Assembly: GCA_032128395.1 (NCBI GenBank)
Contig: JAQBGV010000046.1
Location: forward strand, 18,653 to 82,652
DNA: 64,000 nt
Origin: JAQBGV01 sp032128395
GTDB taxonomy: Bacteria; Planctomycetota; UBA8108; UBA1146
Reading direction: 5' to 3'
Each line of letters opens with the position of its first letter. Within the stretch, counting starts at the first letter, position 1. Of this stretch, positions 36,771 to 45,873 are shown one piece after another. The notes beneath the pieces were generated by a model that was given only the letters and a program-made list of their open reading frames with translations, ran no database searches and was not told the DNA's origin. The translations under genes were made by a program, and so were the position numbers.

Positions 36771-37928
36771 TTACACCGCCCGGAACGATTCTGCGATCTC
36801 TCTCCGCGACGCTCGGAGCGCCGGGAGGAGACCTGCGACGAGTCCGAGAAGGACCGAGAGCCCCAGCCCGACCGCGATGACCCGTGGATCCGACGAGATC
36901 TCGATGTTGAGCCCTTCCATCGTCAACGAGAGTCGCTGTCGGGTCAGGATCATCGCGCCGATCGCTCCGACCATCCCCCCCGACAGGCCGAGCGCGGTCC
37001 CCTCGATCAGGATCAGCGCCGCGATCTGTCTCGGTGCGAACCCGACCGTCTCGAGGATCGCGTGTTCGCGGACCCGATCCCGCACCGCGAGAACGATCGC
37101 ATTGGCGACCAGCGCGAACACCGCCGCGAGCGCCCCCCACCCGAGCCACGCGGCGAAGCGGACGATCTCGAGGATGTCCCCCGCCGCTGCGGCGACGAAC
37201 GCCTTCTCGGGTCGCGTGCTCGTCGGGTCGGGGTCGCGGGAGAACTCGGCGTCGATCGCGGCCGCGACCGGTTCGAGCCGATCCGCGGCGCCGACCTTCA
37301 CCTGGAACTGGGTGACCACCCCGCCGGTGCCGCCGCGTCGGCTCGCCTCCTGCAGGAACGCGAGGTGGGTGTAGGCGACGTTCTCGTCCTGGGGCTCGTT
37401 CGACCGGATGATCCCCGCGACCGTCACCGTGATCCCCGCCGCGTCGAGGCGGTCGCCGACCACGGCTCTTCTTCGCTTCGCGAGGGACTCGCCGACGAGC
37501 GCGGAATCTCCGCGTCTTCGCCACGCATCGACCGATCCCGCCACGAATTCGAACCCTGGCACGAAGTGAGTGACGAATGCTTCCTCCGGCACGCCTCGGA
37601 AGGTCACCACGTCGAGGGATGCCCGGCAGTTCGAGACTTCGATCTTCATCGGGATCGCCGAGAGCACGCCGGGGATCGCTTCGATCCGCGGGCCGTAGTA
37701 CTGCGGGAGGCGGCTGGTGAACGGGCAGTAGCGGTTCTCGCGGTAGACGACGAGCACGGTGTCCTCGGAGGTCACACGGGTCGCGCGCTCGACCCCGGCG
37801 CGCATCGCCTCGACCGAGCAGAAGAGGAACATCGCGACCGCCACCCCGGACAAGGTCAGCCCGGTTCGCAGCGGCTGCCGCACGAGCTGTCGGCGCACGA
37901 GGGGGAGGAATCGGAGACCGGGGATCAC
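36771..37928 (-). CDS. ABC transporter permease, FtsX/MacB type (first)
   Basis: A 385-residue permease of the FtsX/MacB family. The N-terminal helix is LTLSGVAVAMFLFCSVEAM, followed by a periplasmic domain (about 40-260) and C-terminal helices (LGWGALAAVFALVANAIVLA; ALILIEGTALGLSGGMVGAI; VIAVGLGLSVLLGLVAGLLP). The coupling segment VREHAILETVGFAPRQIAAL is conserved. Its start overlaps the ATPase gene's stop by four bases. Having two different permease subunits suggests a heterodimeric channel. The substrate is unknown. Confidence 0.88.
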   Translation of the reverse strand: MIPGLRFLPLVRRQLVRQPLRTGLTLSGVAVAMFLFCSVEAMRAGVERATRVTSEDTVLVVYRENRYCPFTSRLPQYYGPRIEAIPGVLSAIPMKIEVSNCRASLDVVTFRGVPEEAFVTHFVPGFEFVAGSVDAWRRRGDSALVGESLAKRRRAVVGDRLDAAGITVTVAGIIRSNEPQDENVAYTHLAFLQEASRRGGTGGVVTQFQVKVGAADRLEPVAAAIDAEFSRDPDPTSTRPEKAFVAAAAGDILEIVRFAAWLGWGALAAVFALVANAIVLAVRDRVREHAILETVGFAPRQIAALILIEGTALGLSGGMVGAIGAMILTRQRLSLTMEGLNIEISSDPRVIAVGLGLSVLLGLVAGLLPALRASRREIAESFRAV

Positions 37929-38635
37929 CGGGGGTCTCCTCTCGCTGGCGCAGGTTCCCCGGCGCTGTCGACCAGTCGCCCCTTCTCGAGGTGGAGGGTC
38001 TGATGCGCCCGTGCTGCGGTGGCGGGATCGTGGGTGACGACGACGATCGTCTTCCCGAGATTCTCGTTCAGGTGACCGAGGAGCTCGAGGACCCCCAAGG
38101 ATGACTGGCGGTCGAGATCTCCGGTCGGTTCATCGGCGAGCAAGATCGGCGCGTCGGCGACGATCGCCCGGGCGATCGCCACCCGCTGCTCCTGCCCTCC
38201 GCTCAGTTGCCGGGGGTAGTGGTCGTGACGATCGTCGATCCCGGAGAGTTCGAGCGCCCGCGCGACCCGCTGGTGTCGCTCCTTCCGGGTCAGCGGCTGG
38301 ATCAGGAGCGGCAACTCGACGTTCTCGTACGCGGTGAGCACCGGGACCAGGTGGTAGAGCTGGAAGATGTAGCCGATCGTCCGCCCACGCCACGCGGCGA
38401 GCCGCGCGCGGGAGAGGCGCGCGATATCGACGCCACCGACCAGGAGTTCGCCCTGCGTCGGCCGGTCGATCCCCGCGATCAAGTTGAGCAGCGTCGTCTT
38501 CCCCGAGCCGGATGGTCCCATCAAGGCGAGGAATGCCCCCGACCCGATCTCGAGATCCAGCGCGTCGAGCGGGGTGATCGTGTTCTCGCCGCGGCGGTAG
38601 ACCCGGGTCAGAGCGCGGCACTCGACGAGGCTCAT
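37925..38635 (-). CDS. ABC transporter ATPase, MacB/LolD type
   Basis: A 236-residue ATPase. It shows Walker A GPSGSGKTTLLNLI near residue 40, the Q-loop IGYIFQLYHLVPVLTAYEN, signature LSGGQEQRVAIARAIV, Walker B ILLADEPTGDLDRQSS, and the H-loop VVVTHDPATAARA. This set is complete, so it should hydrolyse ATP. The length and YHLVPVLTAYENVELPL match the MacB/LolD branch that serves FtsX-type permeases and powers export or lipoprotein release. Its ends overlap both neighbours by four bases (ATGA), which implies tight translational coupling in the operon. Confidence 0.93.
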   Translation of the reverse strand: MSLVECRALTRVYRRGENTITPLDALDLEIGSGAFLALMGPSGSGKTTLLNLIAGIDRPTQGELLVGGVDIARLSRARLAAWRGRTIGYIFQLYHLVPVLTAYENVELPLLIQPLTRKERHQRVARALELSGIDDRHDHYPRQLSGGQEQRVAIARAIVADAPILLADEPTGDLDRQSSLGVLELLGHLNENLGKTIVVVTHDPATAARAHQTLHLEKGRLVDSAGEPAPARGDPR

Positions 38636-40116
38636 CGGTCGTCCTCCCCGCCGATCGTCACCGCATCCCCGGCTTCGAGGTTTGCGGGAGGGTCGGCGAT
38701 GATCCAGTCCCCCGGTTGGAGACCCGCGGTGACCTCACGCCACCCATCGATGCGAGTCGACCCGAGCTCGAGAGCGCGCTGCGCCGCGACCCCGGCGTCG
38801 TCGAGTCGCTCATCGACGACCCACACCGAACTAGCTCCCCCCGACTCGATGAGACACCGCTCCGGAACGAGCAGACGCTGTCGGGTCTCCAGCCGTGATC
38901 CCGACGTGAGAAAACGGACGCGGGCGAGCATCTCGGGCTTCAAGAGCGGGTTCGGGTCCTCGATCGCGACCTTCACTTCGACGGTGTTCTTCTGCAGGTC
39001 CGCCTCGTGCAGCATCCGGGAGACGCGGCCGAGGAACCGGTGGTCGGGGAGCACCGAGACGATCACCTCGGCGTTCTGGTCGACCCCGACCGCGGCGGCA
39101 TCGGCGAGTGGGACGTCGACGCGCACCTGCAGGTGGGCCGGGTCGTACAGGTGCAGGATGTGGGCGGCTTGCGGCGCACTCTCGATCGCGATGCGCGAGC
39201 CGGGCGCGACGAGGAGCCGCATCACGATCCCGTCGACGGGGGCGCGGACCAGGGTGCGATCGAGGGCGAGCTGTGCTTCGTCGCGCCGAGAATGCGCTCG
39301 GGCGAGGAGCCCGACGGATCGGGCGACCTCGGCTTCGGCGATCGCGACGCCGAGGCGTTCGTCGATGGTACGGGTGAGCTGTTCGGCGGCGGCGGTCTGC
39401 GCAGCGCGGGCACGGTCGATGCGCGCGTCCAGCAGCGGTCGGCGGGCGCGCAGCGCTCGGAGGCCAGCCCGCTCCGCTTCGAGTGCGAGCGAGAGTCGGC
39501 GGACTTCACCGGCGGAGACCGCACCGGACGCGACGAGACTTCGCTTCCGCTCGAATTCGTCCTCGACCGCCGCGACGCGCGCGCCCTCGGCGGCGATCTC
39601 CGGATCGAGAAGGGAGAGCTCGGCCAACGCCTCGGCGACGGCGGCATCGGTGGTTCGGGAATCCCGGCGGCGAGCGATGAGCGTCTCCAACCGCTCCCGC
39701 TCCGCTCCGAGGGCTGCTCTCGCCCGCGCGCATTCCCCCTCGGCGACCGCGACGTCGGCGTCGGCGGCGGCGACCGCGATGCGCGCGTCGTCCGCGACGA
39801 GCCGCGCGACGACATCCCCCGCCTCGACCCTCGAGCCCTCAAGCACGGTGATCGCCTCGATCGTTCCACTCTCGAGCGCGGTGGCGTAGTAGGGGTACGG
39901 ATCGGGTTCGAGCCAGCCGGTCGCGGTGACGCTCGCCCCGCCGACCGACCCCTCGACCGTCTTCACCATCACCGGGACCACGCGGACCGGTACACCGGGG
40001 AAGAGAGTGCGCCACCCCGCGCCGATGAGCAGCGCCGTGGTCGCACCGACGAGGAGGAACGGGAGGACGATGCGGGTCCCGAAGCGGAAACGCGGCGGCG
40101 GGATCTGGCGGTTCAT
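38632..40116 (-). CDS. HlyD/MacA-type periplasmic adaptor
   Basis: A 494-residue membrane fusion protein. One N-terminal helix (IVLPFLLVGATTALLIGAGW) anchors it. Next come a half barrel-sandwich (ATALESGTIEAITVLEGSRV), a long alpha-helical hairpin (about 110-270) rich in Ala, Arg and Glu, the second barrel half (LDRTLVRAPVDGIVMRLLV) and a beta-barrel domain (LQVRVDVPLADAAAVGVDQN). It bridges the inner-membrane permease and the outer-membrane channel. The hairpin is longer than in MacA, suggesting a TolC-type partner. Overlaps of four bases join it to both neighbouring genes. Confidence 0.88.
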   Translation of the reverse strand: MNRQIPPPRFRFGTRIVLPFLLVGATTALLIGAGWRTLFPGVPVRVVPVMVKTVEGSVGGASVTATGWLEPDPYPYYATALESGTIEAITVLEGSRVEAGDVVARLVADDARIAVAAADADVAVAEGECARARAALGAERERLETLIARRRDSRTTDAAVAEALAELSLLDPEIAAEGARVAAVEDEFERKRSLVASGAVSAGEVRRLSLALEAERAGLRALRARRPLLDARIDRARAAQTAAAEQLTRTIDERLGVAIAEAEVARSVGLLARAHSRRDEAQLALDRTLVRAPVDGIVMRLLVAPGSRIAIESAPQAAHILHLYDPAHLQVRVDVPLADAAAVGVDQNAEVIVSVLPDHRFLGRVSRMLHEADLQKNTVEVKVAIEDPNPLLKPEMLARVRFLTSGSRLETRQRLLVPERCLIESGGASSVWVVDERLDDAGVAAQRALELGSTRIDGWREVTAGLQPGDWIIADPPANLEAGDAVTIGGEDDR

Positions 40117-41531
40117 CGCCCCACCTTCCGGGCGGCAGAGAGGATCGAGTCGGCGACTCGGGGGGTGGCAGCGACCCTTGCCTTCTCTTCATCGGTGAGG
40201 GGTGCGAGGGAGCCGCCGACCGCACGGATCAGCGCACACAGCGCGATGCGGGCGTCGAGCTCGGCTTCGTTTCGCTCGCGTCGGGCGGCGAGCGCGGCGT
40301 TCTCGCCGAGGAGCGCCTCGGTGCGCGTCCCCTCTCCGACCGAGTGCCACGCCTCGAAGAGCGTCGCGCGCTCGAGGGCGGCGGGGAGCCACTCCGCGTC
40401 GATCTGGGCGAGGCGCTCTTGCGCGCTCGCGAGCGCGGTGTGGGCGAGGCGGGTCTCGAGCAGCGCACTCCAGAGCGTCGATTCGGCCTCTCGCGCCCTC
40501 TGCTCCGCTTCGGCATTCCGGCGGGCGACCGCCGCGTGCCCCGGATCGAAGATCGGAGGCGCAAACTCGATCCCCGGGAACACCCCGTCGCGCTCATCGA
40601 AGTTCTGTTCGTAGCCGACGGTCGCAGCGACGGTTCCGAACCGTTCCCGGCCGGCGAGGTCGAGGCGCGCCCCCGCCGCTTCTGCGCGCGCGAGCGCGGC
40701 GGCGACGTCGAGACGACGCACGGCGACTCGCTCGATGAGTTCCTCCTCGGAGAGGTGCTTCGCGCCGGCGAGCGGAAGCGACGCCGGGTCGAGGACCGGG
40801 CAGGATGTGGTTTCCGTGACCGCACCCAGTCGCTCGAGGAGGATGCGCTCGGCGGCGGCGACCGCCTCACGGCTGCGGATCTCCCGGTCGCGGGCACGCG
40901 CCAGCTCGATCCGCGCCGCATCCACGGCGAGGCGATCGGACTCCCCCGCGTCGGAGAGCGCGGTCACGAGAGAGAGGCGCTCGGTGAGGACCGCGACCGA
41001 GCGCGCGTCGAGGCCGCTGCGAGCGCGCGTGTGATGCACGGTCGCACATGCGACGCCGACCGCTTCGACGGTGCGGAGCGCTCGATCGCTGAGCTCGAGC
41101 ACCGCGGAACGCAGCTCTGCATCTGCCGCGGCAAGCCGAGCGGGGCGTGTCCAGAGGGCGGCGAGCGGCGCCATCACTCCGATCATTCCGGGCGAACCGG
41201 CGCCACCGTCGAGCGGGAACCCGAGGGCGACCCGAAAGGTCGGGTTCGCCAGAAGGCCCGCCTGGACCAGATCGGCGCGCGCCGCTGCAACGGCCGCGAC
41301 CGCTGCGCGCAGAGTCGGATGGCGCTCGAGGGCGAGCCGGGTCGCGGTCTCGACGTCGAGCGGGTCGGGGAGTGCCGCGGTGGGCGGAGGCGACAGCCAG
41401 TCGGGGGCGAGCCCGCTGCGCTCGGTCACGTGGAGCGACGCCGTGGTGATGTCATCGCGGGGATCCGTCGAGCCACAACCGGCGAGCAGGGTCACCAGGG
41501 CGAATCCGTAGATCGGATGATAGGGCGACAC
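40113..41531 (-). CDS. TolC-family outer-membrane efflux lipoprotein
   Basis: A 472-residue outer-membrane factor. The N-terminal signal ends in lipobox LVTLLAGC, so the protein is probably lipid-anchored. The rest is almost all helix with the internal repeat of the OEP family: LAAADAELRSAVLELSDRAL near residue 145 and ARRNAEAEQRAREAESTLWS near 335, each part of a long coiled-coil, with Asp/Pro turns between. It provides the outer-membrane exit duct for the ABC exporter. The start is GTG 41531, preceded by GAAAGGA; that site overlaps the 3' arm of a stem-loop lying between this gene and the one before, so its translation may be controlled. Confidence 0.85.
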   Translation of the reverse strand: MSPYHPIYGFALVTLLAGCGSTDPRDDITTASLHVTERSGLAPDWLSPPPTAALPDPLDVETATRLALERHPTLRAAVAAVAAARADLVQAGLLANPTFRVALGFPLDGGAGSPGMIGVMAPLAALWTRPARLAAADAELRSAVLELSDRALRTVEAVGVACATVHHTRARSGLDARSVAVLTERLSLVTALSDAGESDRLAVDAARIELARARDREIRSREAVAAAERILLERLGAVTETTSCPVLDPASLPLAGAKHLSEEELIERVAVRRLDVAAALARAEAAGARLDLAGRERFGTVAATVGYEQNFDERDGVFPGIEFAPPIFDPGHAAVARRNAEAEQRAREAESTLWSALLETRLAHTALASAQERLAQIDAEWLPAALERATLFEAWHSVGEGTRTEALLGENAALAARRERNEAELDARIALCALIRAVGGSLAPLTDEEKARVAATPRVADSILSAARKVGR

Positions 41532-41540
41532 GGAGAGGTC

Positions 41541-41606
41541 CTTTCTCGATCGATGCGAAAGCCCGCACCCCGGATCGGGGTGCGCAGAGCCGTGCGATCG
41601 AGAAGG
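41541..41606 (-). promoter_or_regulatory. Structured intergenic leader in the efflux operon
   Basis: Between the Cys-rich gene and the TolC-like gene the minus-strand RNA can form a nested structure. Outer arms TTCTCGATCG (41543-41552, plus-strand reading) and CGATCGAGAA (41595-41604) are perfectly complementary. Inside, CGCACCCCG (41564-41572) and CGGGGTGCG (41576-41584) pair around a 3-base loop. The TolC ribosome site GAAAGGA overlaps the outer arm. Possible attenuator, processing site or translational switch; no known class is recognised. Confidence 0.45.
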
Positions 41607-41607
41607 G

Positions 41608-42099
41608 CTAGCGGCGCAGAACGGTGTAGAGGGTCGGGGGCGGCTGCCGGGGGGAGATGGGGTGGCCGCGGTGCTGGAAGAGATGCAGGGGAGCGCGCGC
41701 CGGATCGATGACCTCGACGGCGAGGGTGCTCTGCAGCGCGGCGGCGCGGAGCGAATCCGCCCCGGGGAGTTCCTCGCGCGGATCGACGCTCAGGATCTTG
41801 AAGGTCGAGACTTCACAGCAAGCGCACACGGTCGAGTGATCGCCGCGGACTCGTATCGAGGGAACCGTGCATGAGGGGACTGGGCGTGAGGGGTCCGCGG
41901 CTCGCCGCTCGGCCTCCGCTCGCTCGCGATTCGCGCAGCGAGGGCAACACGCCGGTGCGGCGGGCCCGGCGGGATCGGGGCAGCAGAGCGAGAGGAAGCT
42001 CTCCGTACCGGTCACCGTGCAGTGGTAGACCGGCCGCCCCGAGAGGACCGAGGGGATGAGCGAGGCGAACAGCAGGACGTAGGCGGTCAGTTTCTTCAT
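41608..42099 (-). CDS. Cys-rich exported protein heading the efflux operon
   Basis: A 163-residue protein with signal peptide MKKLTAYVLLFASLIPSVLS. The mature part has many Cys in close groups (YHCTVTG; LSLCCPD; ACCPRCAN; CACCEVS), which suggests disulfides or metal binding. Similar Cys-rich exported proteins occur beside heavy-metal exporters in several phyla, so metal sensing or delivery is a reasonable guess but not shown. It is the first gene of the run leading to the TolC-like, HlyD-like, ATPase and permease genes, separated from them by a 76-base structured gap. The second half has no recognised family. Confidence 0.6.
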   Translation of the reverse strand: MKKLTAYVLLFASLIPSVLSGRPVYHCTVTGTESFLSLCCPDPAGPAAPACCPRCANRERAEAERRAADPSRPVPSCTVPSIRVRGDHSTVCACCEVSTFKILSVDPREELPGADSLRAAALQSTLAVEVIDPARAPLHLFQHRGHPISPRQPPPTLYTVLRR

Positions 42100-42300
42100 C
42101 GCCCGTCGACTCTAGCGCTGGTTTCCGGAAGCGACAAGCCCGGGGGTGGGCACTGGCCCTATCATCGGCACTTCGCGGCCTCGATCTGGAGGGGGGGGAG
42201 ATCTTGGCAATTTCGCCGGACTTCCCGTCAGAACTCGAGATCGGCCCCCTATGAGGGGTTGAAAGGGCACGAGGGGTGCCCGCTGAACCAGGAGGCTGAC

Positions 42301-44688
42301 ATGAAATCCCCGATCCTGACCACTCTGGTGGGACTGCTGCTCGCGACGACTCTGGGTGCCGCGGACACTCTGGCGCCGATCGCACCCGACTTCTCCGCGT
42401 ACGACACCGATGGCGACCGGATTCGCGATGACCTTTTCCTGGAGGCGTCGGAGTTCGCGAACGACGCGGCTTCTCGCCTCCCCGTGATTCTCGTCCTCGC
42501 CGGTGCGCCTGGCCCCGCGGACAGTGCTCTCATCGAGAGTCTCGGCGGCACGATCCTCAACGAGTATCACCACGCCCTGAACGGGTTCGCCGTCGATATT
42601 CCGGCGGCGGCGCTCGGAGCACTGCGCGACGGACTCGGCGCCCGGCTCGTCGGTGTCACCCGGGTCTACGCGACCGAAGCCACCCTCGATGACACCCTGT
42701 ACCAGGCCCGGATCCGCCAAGCCGCGTGGGGGGGCGGGTACCGGGGGAATTCGAATACCACCGTTCTGGTCTTGGACTCCGGGTTCGATGACAGCCACGC
42801 GGACCTCGCCGGGCGGGTGGTGTCGGGTTGCTGGGCCGACTTCTCGGCGAGCGGTCTCGCGAGCCCGAGAGATTTCTACAGCCACGGCACCCTGGTCGCT
42901 TCCATCGCGGTCGGCGACGGCAGCGCCTACGGCACCACGCTCACTCCGACGATCACTACCGTCAGCGACGGTTGGCACCCCGGCGACGGGGCGACGAGCT
43001 ACTACTCGTTCCACAAGATCATGAACCCCGGAGCGACCACGCTGACCTTCAACTTCGCCGCGGGGGCGACCGCGACGTTCGGACTGAGCGACTTCAACTG
43101 GCAGACCGTCGCCAGCGGCAGCGGACCGACTGGCTCGATCCTCACCCACACCCCCGCCCTCGGCGGTTTCTACAACTCGTACCTGTCGATCTGGAACAAC
43201 AACAACTGGTCCCCGTATCGCGTCCGCGCGGTGCACCCCGTCTCCGGAGGCCCGTACCCCTTCGACGGGCAGAACTACCTGAGCGGGGCCGCGCCCGAAG
43301 CGATGCTCGGCGGAGTGAAGATCCTGAACGACGACGGCAGCGGGAACTCGGCGATGATGATCGCGGGTCTCAACTGGGCAGTCGCGAACCGCGACACCTA
43401 CAATATCCGCATCATCAACATGAGCGTCGCGCTCCTCGGGGGGACGACCGATCCTGCGGTGAACACCGCGGTGCAGAACTGCGCGAACAACGGGATCCTG
43501 GTGGTGTGCACCGCCGCGAACGACTTCCCGAACCTCACCATTCCGTCGCCGGGGATCTCGCCCTACGCGCTGACGGTCGGTGCGGTGAACGATGCTCAGG
43601 AGATGGCGAACTACTCCTCGAACGGCGCACTCGGGAGCAACAAGCCCGACGTCGTCGCCCCGGGCGGCTCGATCGTCCGCGGGTCGATGGTCACCGGCGC
43701 GGACTCGAACGACGGGGACGCCTTCGGAAACTTCCCCCAGGCTCAGATGAACATCCATCGCAATGGGTACGGCACTTCCATGGCCGCGCCGCACGTCGCC
43801 GGGCTCGCTGCGATCCTCATCGACGTCCAGGAGACGAACGGCAACCCGTGGCAACCGACCCTGGCCCGGGTGATGGAGCTCAAGGGGCTGATCTGTATGA
43901 CCGCGACCGAGACCAACCAGCCCGGAGAGATGCAGTGGAACTTCGGGAGCATGCCGACGACGCCGTCGGGGAACGACCCGACCCTCGACCGAGGAGGCAA
44001 GGACGTCGTCGAGGGGTACGGTCAGATCAACGCCGACGCGCCGGCGCTCGCCAGCTGGTTCCCCTTCTCGATCCCGACCCAGAACCCGCTCCCGATCGAG
44101 TTCGGGTACTTCCCGTGGGAACGCCGTTGTTGGGCGATGAGACTCCCGACGATCGTTCCCGGGACCACCTACACGATCAACGGCTTCCCGTACGGTGGCC
44201 CTCTCACCGACTGCGACATCTATCTCTACGAGACCACCCCGACCGCGACCGGTCAGCCGGTGATCTTCCTCTCCTCGACGAACGTCGGCCTGACCGAGAA
44301 CATCACCTTCACCGCCGACGCGAGCACGCCACCTCTGTACATCGTGGTGAAGAAAGTCGGAGCCAACGGCACGGGAACCTTCGGGCTCGATATTCAGACC
44401 TCATCGGGAGGGACGAACTTCCGCCGCGGTGACGTCAACTCCGACGACCTGCAGAACATCGCGGACGCAGTCGCGCTCCTCGGGTTCCTGTTCAGCGGCG
44501 GCGCCGCGTTGGCGTGCGACGAGGCCGGCGATGTGAACGACGATGGAAACCTGGACATCGCCGACGCTGTGTCGTTGCTCGGGTACCTGTTCTCGGGGGC
44601 AGCGGCCCCGCCGAACCCGTTCATCAACTGCGGCCCGGACACGGATGGCGACAACGTAAACTGCACGAATCCGACCGGGAGCTGCTGA
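42301..44688 (+). CDS. Secreted subtilase (S8) with C-terminal dockerin
   Basis: A 795-residue secreted serine protease. ATG 42301 is preceded by AGGAGG (42290-42295) and gives a signal peptide (LTTLVGLLLATTLGAA). Residues about 50-130 resemble a fervidolysin-like propeptide. The catalytic triad is visible: Asp in VLVLDSGFDDSHAD (near 157), His in YSHGTLVAS (near 200), and Ser in GYGTSMAAPHVAGLAA (near 490); the oxyanion Asn lies in VVCTAANDFPN. A roughly 130-residue insertion separates His from the following core strands. The C-terminal beta domain is followed by a dockerin pair (RGDVNSDDLQNIADAVALLG and DVNDDGNLDIADAVSLLGYL). Probably anchored in an extracellular assembly. A perfect hairpin lies just downstream. 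Confidence 0.9.
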   Translation: MKSPILTTLVGLLLATTLGAADTLAPIAPDFSAYDTDGDRIRDDLFLEASEFANDAASRLPVILVLAGAPGPADSALIESLGGTILNEYHHALNGFAVDIPAAALGALRDGLGARLVGVTRVYATEATLDDTLYQARIRQAAWGGGYRGNSNTTVLVLDSGFDDSHADLAGRVVSGCWADFSASGLASPRDFYSHGTLVASIAVGDGSAYGTTLTPTITTVSDGWHPGDGATSYYSFHKIMNPGATTLTFNFAAGATATFGLSDFNWQTVASGSGPTGSILTHTPALGGFYNSYLSIWNNNNWSPYRVRAVHPVSGGPYPFDGQNYLSGAAPEAMLGGVKILNDDGSGNSAMMIAGLNWAVANRDTYNIRIINMSVALLGGTTDPAVNTAVQNCANNGILVVCTAANDFPNLTIPSPGISPYALTVGAVNDAQEMANYSSNGALGSNKPDVVAPGGSIVRGSMVTGADSNDGDAFGNFPQAQMNIHRNGYGTSMAAPHVAGLAAILIDVQETNGNPWQPTLARVMELKGLICMTATETNQPGEMQWNFGSMPTTPSGNDPTLDRGGKDVVEGYGQINADAPALASWFPFSIPTQNPLPIEFGYFPWERRCWAMRLPTIVPGTTYTINGFPYGGPLTDCDIYLYETTPTATGQPVIFLSSTNVGLTENITFTADASTPPLYIVVKKVGANGTGTFGLDIQTSSGGTNFRRGDVNSDDLQNIADAVALLGFLFSGGAALACDEAGDVNDDGNLDIADAVSLLGYLFSGAAAPPNPFINCGPDTDGDNVNCTNPTGSC

Positions 44689-44712
44689 GGCCGACGGGGC
44701 CAAGAGATCGCT

Positions 44713-44753
44713 CGTGGAAGAGGGCCGGCGCGTCGCGCCGGCCCTCTTCCACG
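44713..44753 (+). terminator. Perfect 19-bp hairpin after the subtilase gene
   Basis: Arms 44713-44731 and 44735-44753 are exact reverse complements around the loop GTC; the core is GGAAGAGGGCCGGCGC. It lies 24 bases after the stop codon. A T-run is lacking, but position and strength suggest transcript termination or 3'-end protection. The arm word GAGGGCC recurs in the hairpin after the triple-dockerin gene. Confidence 0.65.
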
Positions 44754-44962
44754 TTCTCGCGGGCGAAACCCTCACGATTCGTGCCCCGGGACTAGCGGTC
44801 CCATCATCAGCCTCGGCGGTATCTGTATTTCTGAGGCCACTCAGCGGAAGTCCGACACGAACGAGGGTGGAACCGAGTGTCCACTCGGCGGGGGCGGTAC
44901 GGTTGGAGGCTCCGCCCGAGCGGAGGCAGGGATCGGGACACCTCGAGGAGGAGGGATCGACC

Positions 44963-45766
44963 ATGAAACGCTTTGTCGCTGGACTCGTGAGCACATGCGC
45001 ATTGTTCTTCTCGGCCGACGCCGACGCACAGAACCCGGACTACGTCTTCACGGTCGGCACTGGGTCGGGCGCACCCAACACTACAGTGTCGATCCCGGTC
45101 ACCCTGGACAACAACGGCTCGGACATTCAAGGCTGGTCGTTCGGACTGTGCAACGACGCCGCGGCCGTGATGCCCACATCCATCGACCCCGCGGACTCGG
45201 CGACCGTCAACGGCGGGGGGCCCGTCGACTTTTCTTCGACTCTCCTCTTTGCGAATGGCTGGAACCAGGGGGTCGTCATCAGCCTCTTCGGCCTGTTCTC
45301 TCTCCCCGCCGGAACGCTGGGTTTCGTCCCCGCCATCGCCGATTATCTGATTTTCCCCGCAGCACCGTCGGGCCCGACCCCGCTGGACTTCTGCTTGATC
45401 GGATCTCCCCCCGTCAACTTGGTGGTCATCGTGAGCGGGGGGTCGGTCGTTCCGATCGGGATCTCGGGAGAGATCCTGGTCGGGGGCGGCCTCGAGTTCA
45501 TCCGCGGGGACGCCAACAACGATGCTTCGGTCAATGTCGCGGACGTGGTTTGGCTGCTCGCGGAACTGTTCACCCCGGGGAGTCCGATGATCGATTGTCC
45601 GATTGCGGATGACCTGAACTCCGACGGCGGGGTGGACATCAGCGACCCGATCTACCTCTTGGGCTTCCTGTTCCAGAACCAATCACCCCCGGCGGATCCG
45701 TTCCCGTCTTGTGGGTCGATTCCGGGGACCATGGCATCGGACTGCCCGGAGACGGGCTGCCCGTAA
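44963..45766 (+). CDS. Secreted cohesin-like/dockerin protein
   Basis: A 267-residue exported protein. ATG 44963 follows GAGGAGGAGGG and gives a signal peptide (RFVAGLVSTCALFFSADADA). One beta-rich cohesin-like domain (about 25-170; QGWSFGLCNDAAAVMPTSID) is followed by two dockerin-type calcium repeats (RGDANNDASVNVADVVWLLA and DLNSDGGVDISDPIYLLGFL) and a Cys-containing end. The overall plan is the same as the gene at 9048-9881, and the two are paralogues. The open frame extends upstream of 44963, but that part overlaps the hairpin and has no signal peptide. Role unknown; structural partner in an extracellular assembly is inferred. Confidence 0.78.
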   Translation: MKRFVAGLVSTCALFFSADADAQNPDYVFTVGTGSGAPNTTVSIPVTLDNNGSDIQGWSFGLCNDAAAVMPTSIDPADSATVNGGGPVDFSSTLLFANGWNQGVVISLFGLFSLPAGTLGFVPAIADYLIFPAAPSGPTPLDFCLIGSPPVNLVVIVSGGSVVPIGISGEILVGGGLEFIRGDANNDASVNVADVVWLLAELFTPGSPMIDCPIADDLNSDGGVDISDPIYLLGFLFQNQSPPADPFPSCGSIPGTMASDCPETGCP

Positions 45767-45873
45767 AGGCGAGGTCCAGCCCGTCGTCGAGGTTGCCGTC
45801 ACCGCGGCGAAGGCTGCGGATATCGACGCCCGGCGCCGACGAGAGCTGGGCCGAGCGCTGGGCCGAGCGCAAA

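Noticed and set aside
42250..42282. Two small hairpins ahead of the subtilase gene
   Set aside because: Stems of five or six bases with no conserved features; common by chance in GC-rich DNA.
45843..45866. Two copies of a 12-base word (GCTGGGCCGAGC)
   Set aside because: Short, GC-rich and between convergent genes; too little to support a function.
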